Below, in pieces: positions 14,535-15,140 of a DNA stretch of 15,140 bases (the first letter of the stretch is position 1; the number at the start of each line of letters is the position of its first letter). The notes beneath the pieces were generated by a model. That model ran no database searches. It was not told the DNA's origin and worked only from the letters and a program-made list of their open reading frames with translations. The stretch is from assembly GCA_031732875.1 (NCBI GenBank), contig JAVMKL010000269.1, positions 1-15,140 of the forward strand, written 5' to 3'. Made by a program: the position numbers and the translations under genes. Origin of the DNA: JAVMKJ01 sp031732875. GTDB lineage: Bacteria > Pseudomonadota > Gammaproteobacteria > Competibacterales > Competibacteraceae.

Positions 14535-14800
14535 ACAGCTGCCTGGATTAATCCGACCAGACTGGGAGCATTGCGCTGAAGGCGCTGAACTTCGTTGCGA
14601 TAGTCGGCTTGTCGTGCCAGCCAAGTTCGGTAGACGCTCGCCCATTCTCCGAAATCCAACGTCCAACTATCGTCTTCGGGCTCTTCACCATTCATGTAGG
14701 CCGGGTAGAACGTTTCGGAACGAAGACCATACTTGCGCTCGAATGCAAGCAGTTCCTCTTCCAAAGCATGGATATCGGCCAGCAATTGGCGGAGTTTCAT
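14531..14800 (-). CDS. Small helical protein, putative antitoxin partner
   Basis: An 89-residue protein with a predicted N-terminal coiled-coil helix (LRQLLADIHALEEELLAFERKYG), a central acidic stretch (NGEEPEDDSWTLDFGEWA) and a second long helix (YRTWLARQADYRNEVQRLQRN). I recognise no DNA-binding motif. Its size, helical make-up and 4-base overlap with the downstream TumE-like gene make it the likely cognate antitoxin. GGAGG lies 6 bases before the ATG at 14800, a strong ribosome-binding site compared with the coupled GTG start of its partner, so more antitoxin than toxin is expected. Confidence 0.68.
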   Translation of the reverse strand: MKLRQLLADIHALEEELLAFERKYGLRSETFYPAYMNGEEPEDDSWTLDFGEWASVYRTWLARQADYRNEVQRLQRNAPSLVGLIQAAV

Positions 14801-14817
14801 ATCGCACCTCCGACCCG

Positions 14818-14850
14818 GTTATACATCTATTGTGGTCTGGTTGATGTCAA
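14818..14850 (-). promoter_or_regulatory. Weak promoter candidate for the TumE-type pair
   Basis: A perfect TTGACA (14850-14845 on the minus strand) lies 44 bases before the antitoxin ATG. The best -10 match, TATAAC (14823-14818), is 21 bases away, longer than the usual 17, so this is uncertain. Confidence 0.22.
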
Positions 14851-14950
14851 TGATCTTGGGTTTCAGTATCGCATCAAGCCGTTCAACATCCAAATTCACC
14901 GAGTCTTGTAGGGTGAGCACCGAATCTTTTCGCCTTTCGCGCTACCGGTG

Positions 14951-15140
14951 CTATTCCAGCGTCTCGATCAGAAACAGGATTTCGGCGGCCATTCCATAGT
15001 TCAGATCAGGCGCGGCGGACGCCGTCCCGCTGGTGGAACTTCAGGTCGGTGAGTTCGAGCACTGGTTCTTCCAGCGGCTCGCCCACGCCGGGGAGCGCTG
15101 AACCGCCTACGGCGCGGTCCAGTAATGGCGATACTCCCGC
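14951..15140 (-). pseudogene. Internally deleted remnant of a second TIR-CHAT gene
   Basis: Reading from the window edge, the minus strand encodes EPLEEPVLELTDLKFHQRDG, which matches residues 153-172 of the TIR-CHAT protein (EPLEELVLELTDLKFHERDG). It then hits a TGA at 15006-15008. One base out of frame it encodes APDLNYGMAAEILFLIETLE and a TAG at 14951, matching the last residues of the same protein (APDLHYTMAAEILFLIETLA). About 1300 codons are missing between them and the join is frameshifted. The remnant continues past the window, so how much of an N-terminal TIR domain remains is unknown. Confidence 0.82.

Overview
The window is high-GC bacterial DNA with short intergenic gaps and Shine-Dalgarno starts. 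Twin-arginine export of a molybdenum hydroxylase, a ychJ-type gene, HicAB and an integron attC site suggest a proteobacterium, most likely a gammaproteobacterium. This assignment is an inference from gene content; no rRNA or tRNA is present to fix it. No tRNA, rRNA or CRISPR array was found.

Region 1 (about 1-3750) is accessory DNA read on the minus strand. In transcription order it holds a secreted beta/gamma-crystallin plus ricin-B lectin protein (2734-3534), an integron-type attC site (2647-2730), a GH24-like lysozyme with an extra C-terminal module (1621-2616), a broken IS630-type transposase with GGGGTCAG repeats (about 1205-1600), a hicA-hicB toxin-antitoxin pair (737-1203), a more degenerate attC candidate (587-684), and an M23/LytM-like protein that has lost one zinc ligand (43-495). 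I read this as an integron cassette cluster without a visible integrase. At its upstream edge lies a compact, highly structured inverted-repeat element (3589-3746).

Region 2 (about 3750-4860) has no convincing gene until ychJ (4355-4852). That gene is interrupted by a 109-bp miniature inverted-repeat element flanked by a TA duplication.

Region 3 (5076-9299) is a tight plus-strand operon for an exported molybdenum hydroxylase of the xanthine oxidase family. It encodes a [2Fe-2S] subunit, a Tat-exported molybdopterin subunit, an XdhC-type cofactor maturation factor and a MocA-type cytidylyltransferase. The four genes form a complete make-mature-insert set.

Region 4 (9285-15140, minus strand) looks like a defence or conflict locus. 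A 1500-residue protein joins a TIR domain, a CHAT (caspase-like) protease domain, a STAND-type NTPase and a TPR array. Upstream of it are a TumE/DUF6516-type toxin gene with its partner antitoxin gene, overlapping by GTGA. At the window edge is an internally deleted remnant of a second copy of the TIR-CHAT gene. The large protein is the best candidate for an interesting, poorly described system.
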